A stretch of 64,000 nucleotides of DNA from Hemibagrus wyckioides (taxonomy: Eukaryota > Chordata > Actinopteri > Siluriformes > Bagridae): NCBI RefSeq assembly GCF_019097595.1, contig NC_080710.1, positions 24,709,280 through 24,773,279 on the forward strand. Direction: 5' to 3'. Position 1 is the first letter of the stretch, and each line of letters starts with the position of its first letter. A program made the translations under genes and the position numbers. The notes beneath the pieces were generated by a model. That model was not told the DNA's origin. It made no database searches and was given only the letters and a program-made list of their open reading frames with translations. Positions 63,876-64,000 of this stretch are shown here, in pieces.

Positions 63876-63950
63876 GGATCTATCCAGCAATTGGTTTTGA
63901 CTCCAGATCCCAGGGCACCGGATGAGCAGTGTGAGGAGGATGACCCCTAT
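63876..63950 (+). CDS. COL15A1: collagen XV alpha-1 chain, end of TSPN domain
   Basis: This 75-base exon is in phase 0 at both ends, with acceptor CTGCAG|GG and donor TAT|GTAAGT. It encodes GSIQQLVLTPDPRAPDEQCE followed by EDDPY. It joins in frame after LERFV of the exon ending at 57139. The motif QQL-PDPR-P-E-C is the end of the collagen XV TSPN domain, and the cysteine is the expected partner of the one in MDCEEHHR. The acidic EEDD stretch begins the non-collagenous segment that precedes the triple helix, encoded beyond the window. The 6.7-kb intron before it carries a dead Tc1 copy and two large simple-repeat arrays. Confidence 0.92.
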
Positions 63951-64000
63951 GTAAGTGCTCTCTGGAACACATGTTTGTGTTATTGTCTCTCACATGCACT
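63951..64000 (+). other. start of the next COL15A1 intron
   Basis: Begins GTAAGTGCTC. It continues past the window end. Confidence 0.85.

Noticed and set aside
63502..63900. 132-codon leucine/serine ORF running into the collagen exon
   Set aside because: It is a translation of the CT array. The true exon starts at 63876 after the acceptor and in the frame that continues the TSPN domain.

Overview
The window looks like nuclear DNA of a teleost fish: AT-rich, gene-poor, with GT-AG introns, dense microsatellites, tRNA-derived SINEs, two Tc1/mariner copies and a DIRS-type retrotransposon. The repeat mix is compatible with an otophysan such as a catfish, but that is a weak impression and not a placement.

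The only gene I can identify securely is the 5' part of a collagen XV alpha-1 gene (COL15A1 type) on the + strand. One exon (56592-57139) encodes most of the N-terminal thrombospondin-like (TSPN/laminin-G-like) domain. A second exon (63876-63950) finishes it and begins the acidic non-collagenous segment. The first exon with the signal peptide was not found. A GC/CpG-rich stretch at 25195-25516 with good donor sites is a possible promoter and leader exon about 31 kb upstream, but its reading phase does not join the TSPN exon directly. A possible terminal exon of an unidentified upstream gene lies at 52-95.

Layout: 1-5.4 kb is intergenic with a degraded tRNA-Ser and SINEs. 5.39 to about 9.5 kb is an older interspersed repeat split by a rearranged minus-strand DIRS-like element (5562-8728). 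9.5-23.7 kb is intergenic with SINE fragments and microsatellites. 23.7-24.9 kb holds a truncated, frameshifted Tc1 copy abutting a LINE-like 3' tail and a SINE. 25.2-25.5 kb is the CpG-rich candidate promoter. 25.5-56.6 kb is a presumed intron or intergenic stretch with SINEs, an inverted repeat (34765-34876) and a decayed tandem-repeat field (39.7-40.3 kb). 56.6-64 kb is COL15A1, whose 6.7-kb intron contains a complete-ended but dead Tc1 copy, a 300-bp TATC/TGTC array and a CT array that serves as the polypyrimidine tract of the next acceptor.

I found no operon, CRISPR array, defence system or clearly new gene system. The interesting signals are structural: nested and broken mobile elements, inverted and tandem repeats, and a simple repeat fused to a splice site. 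Repeat family names rest on recognition by eye, not on a search.
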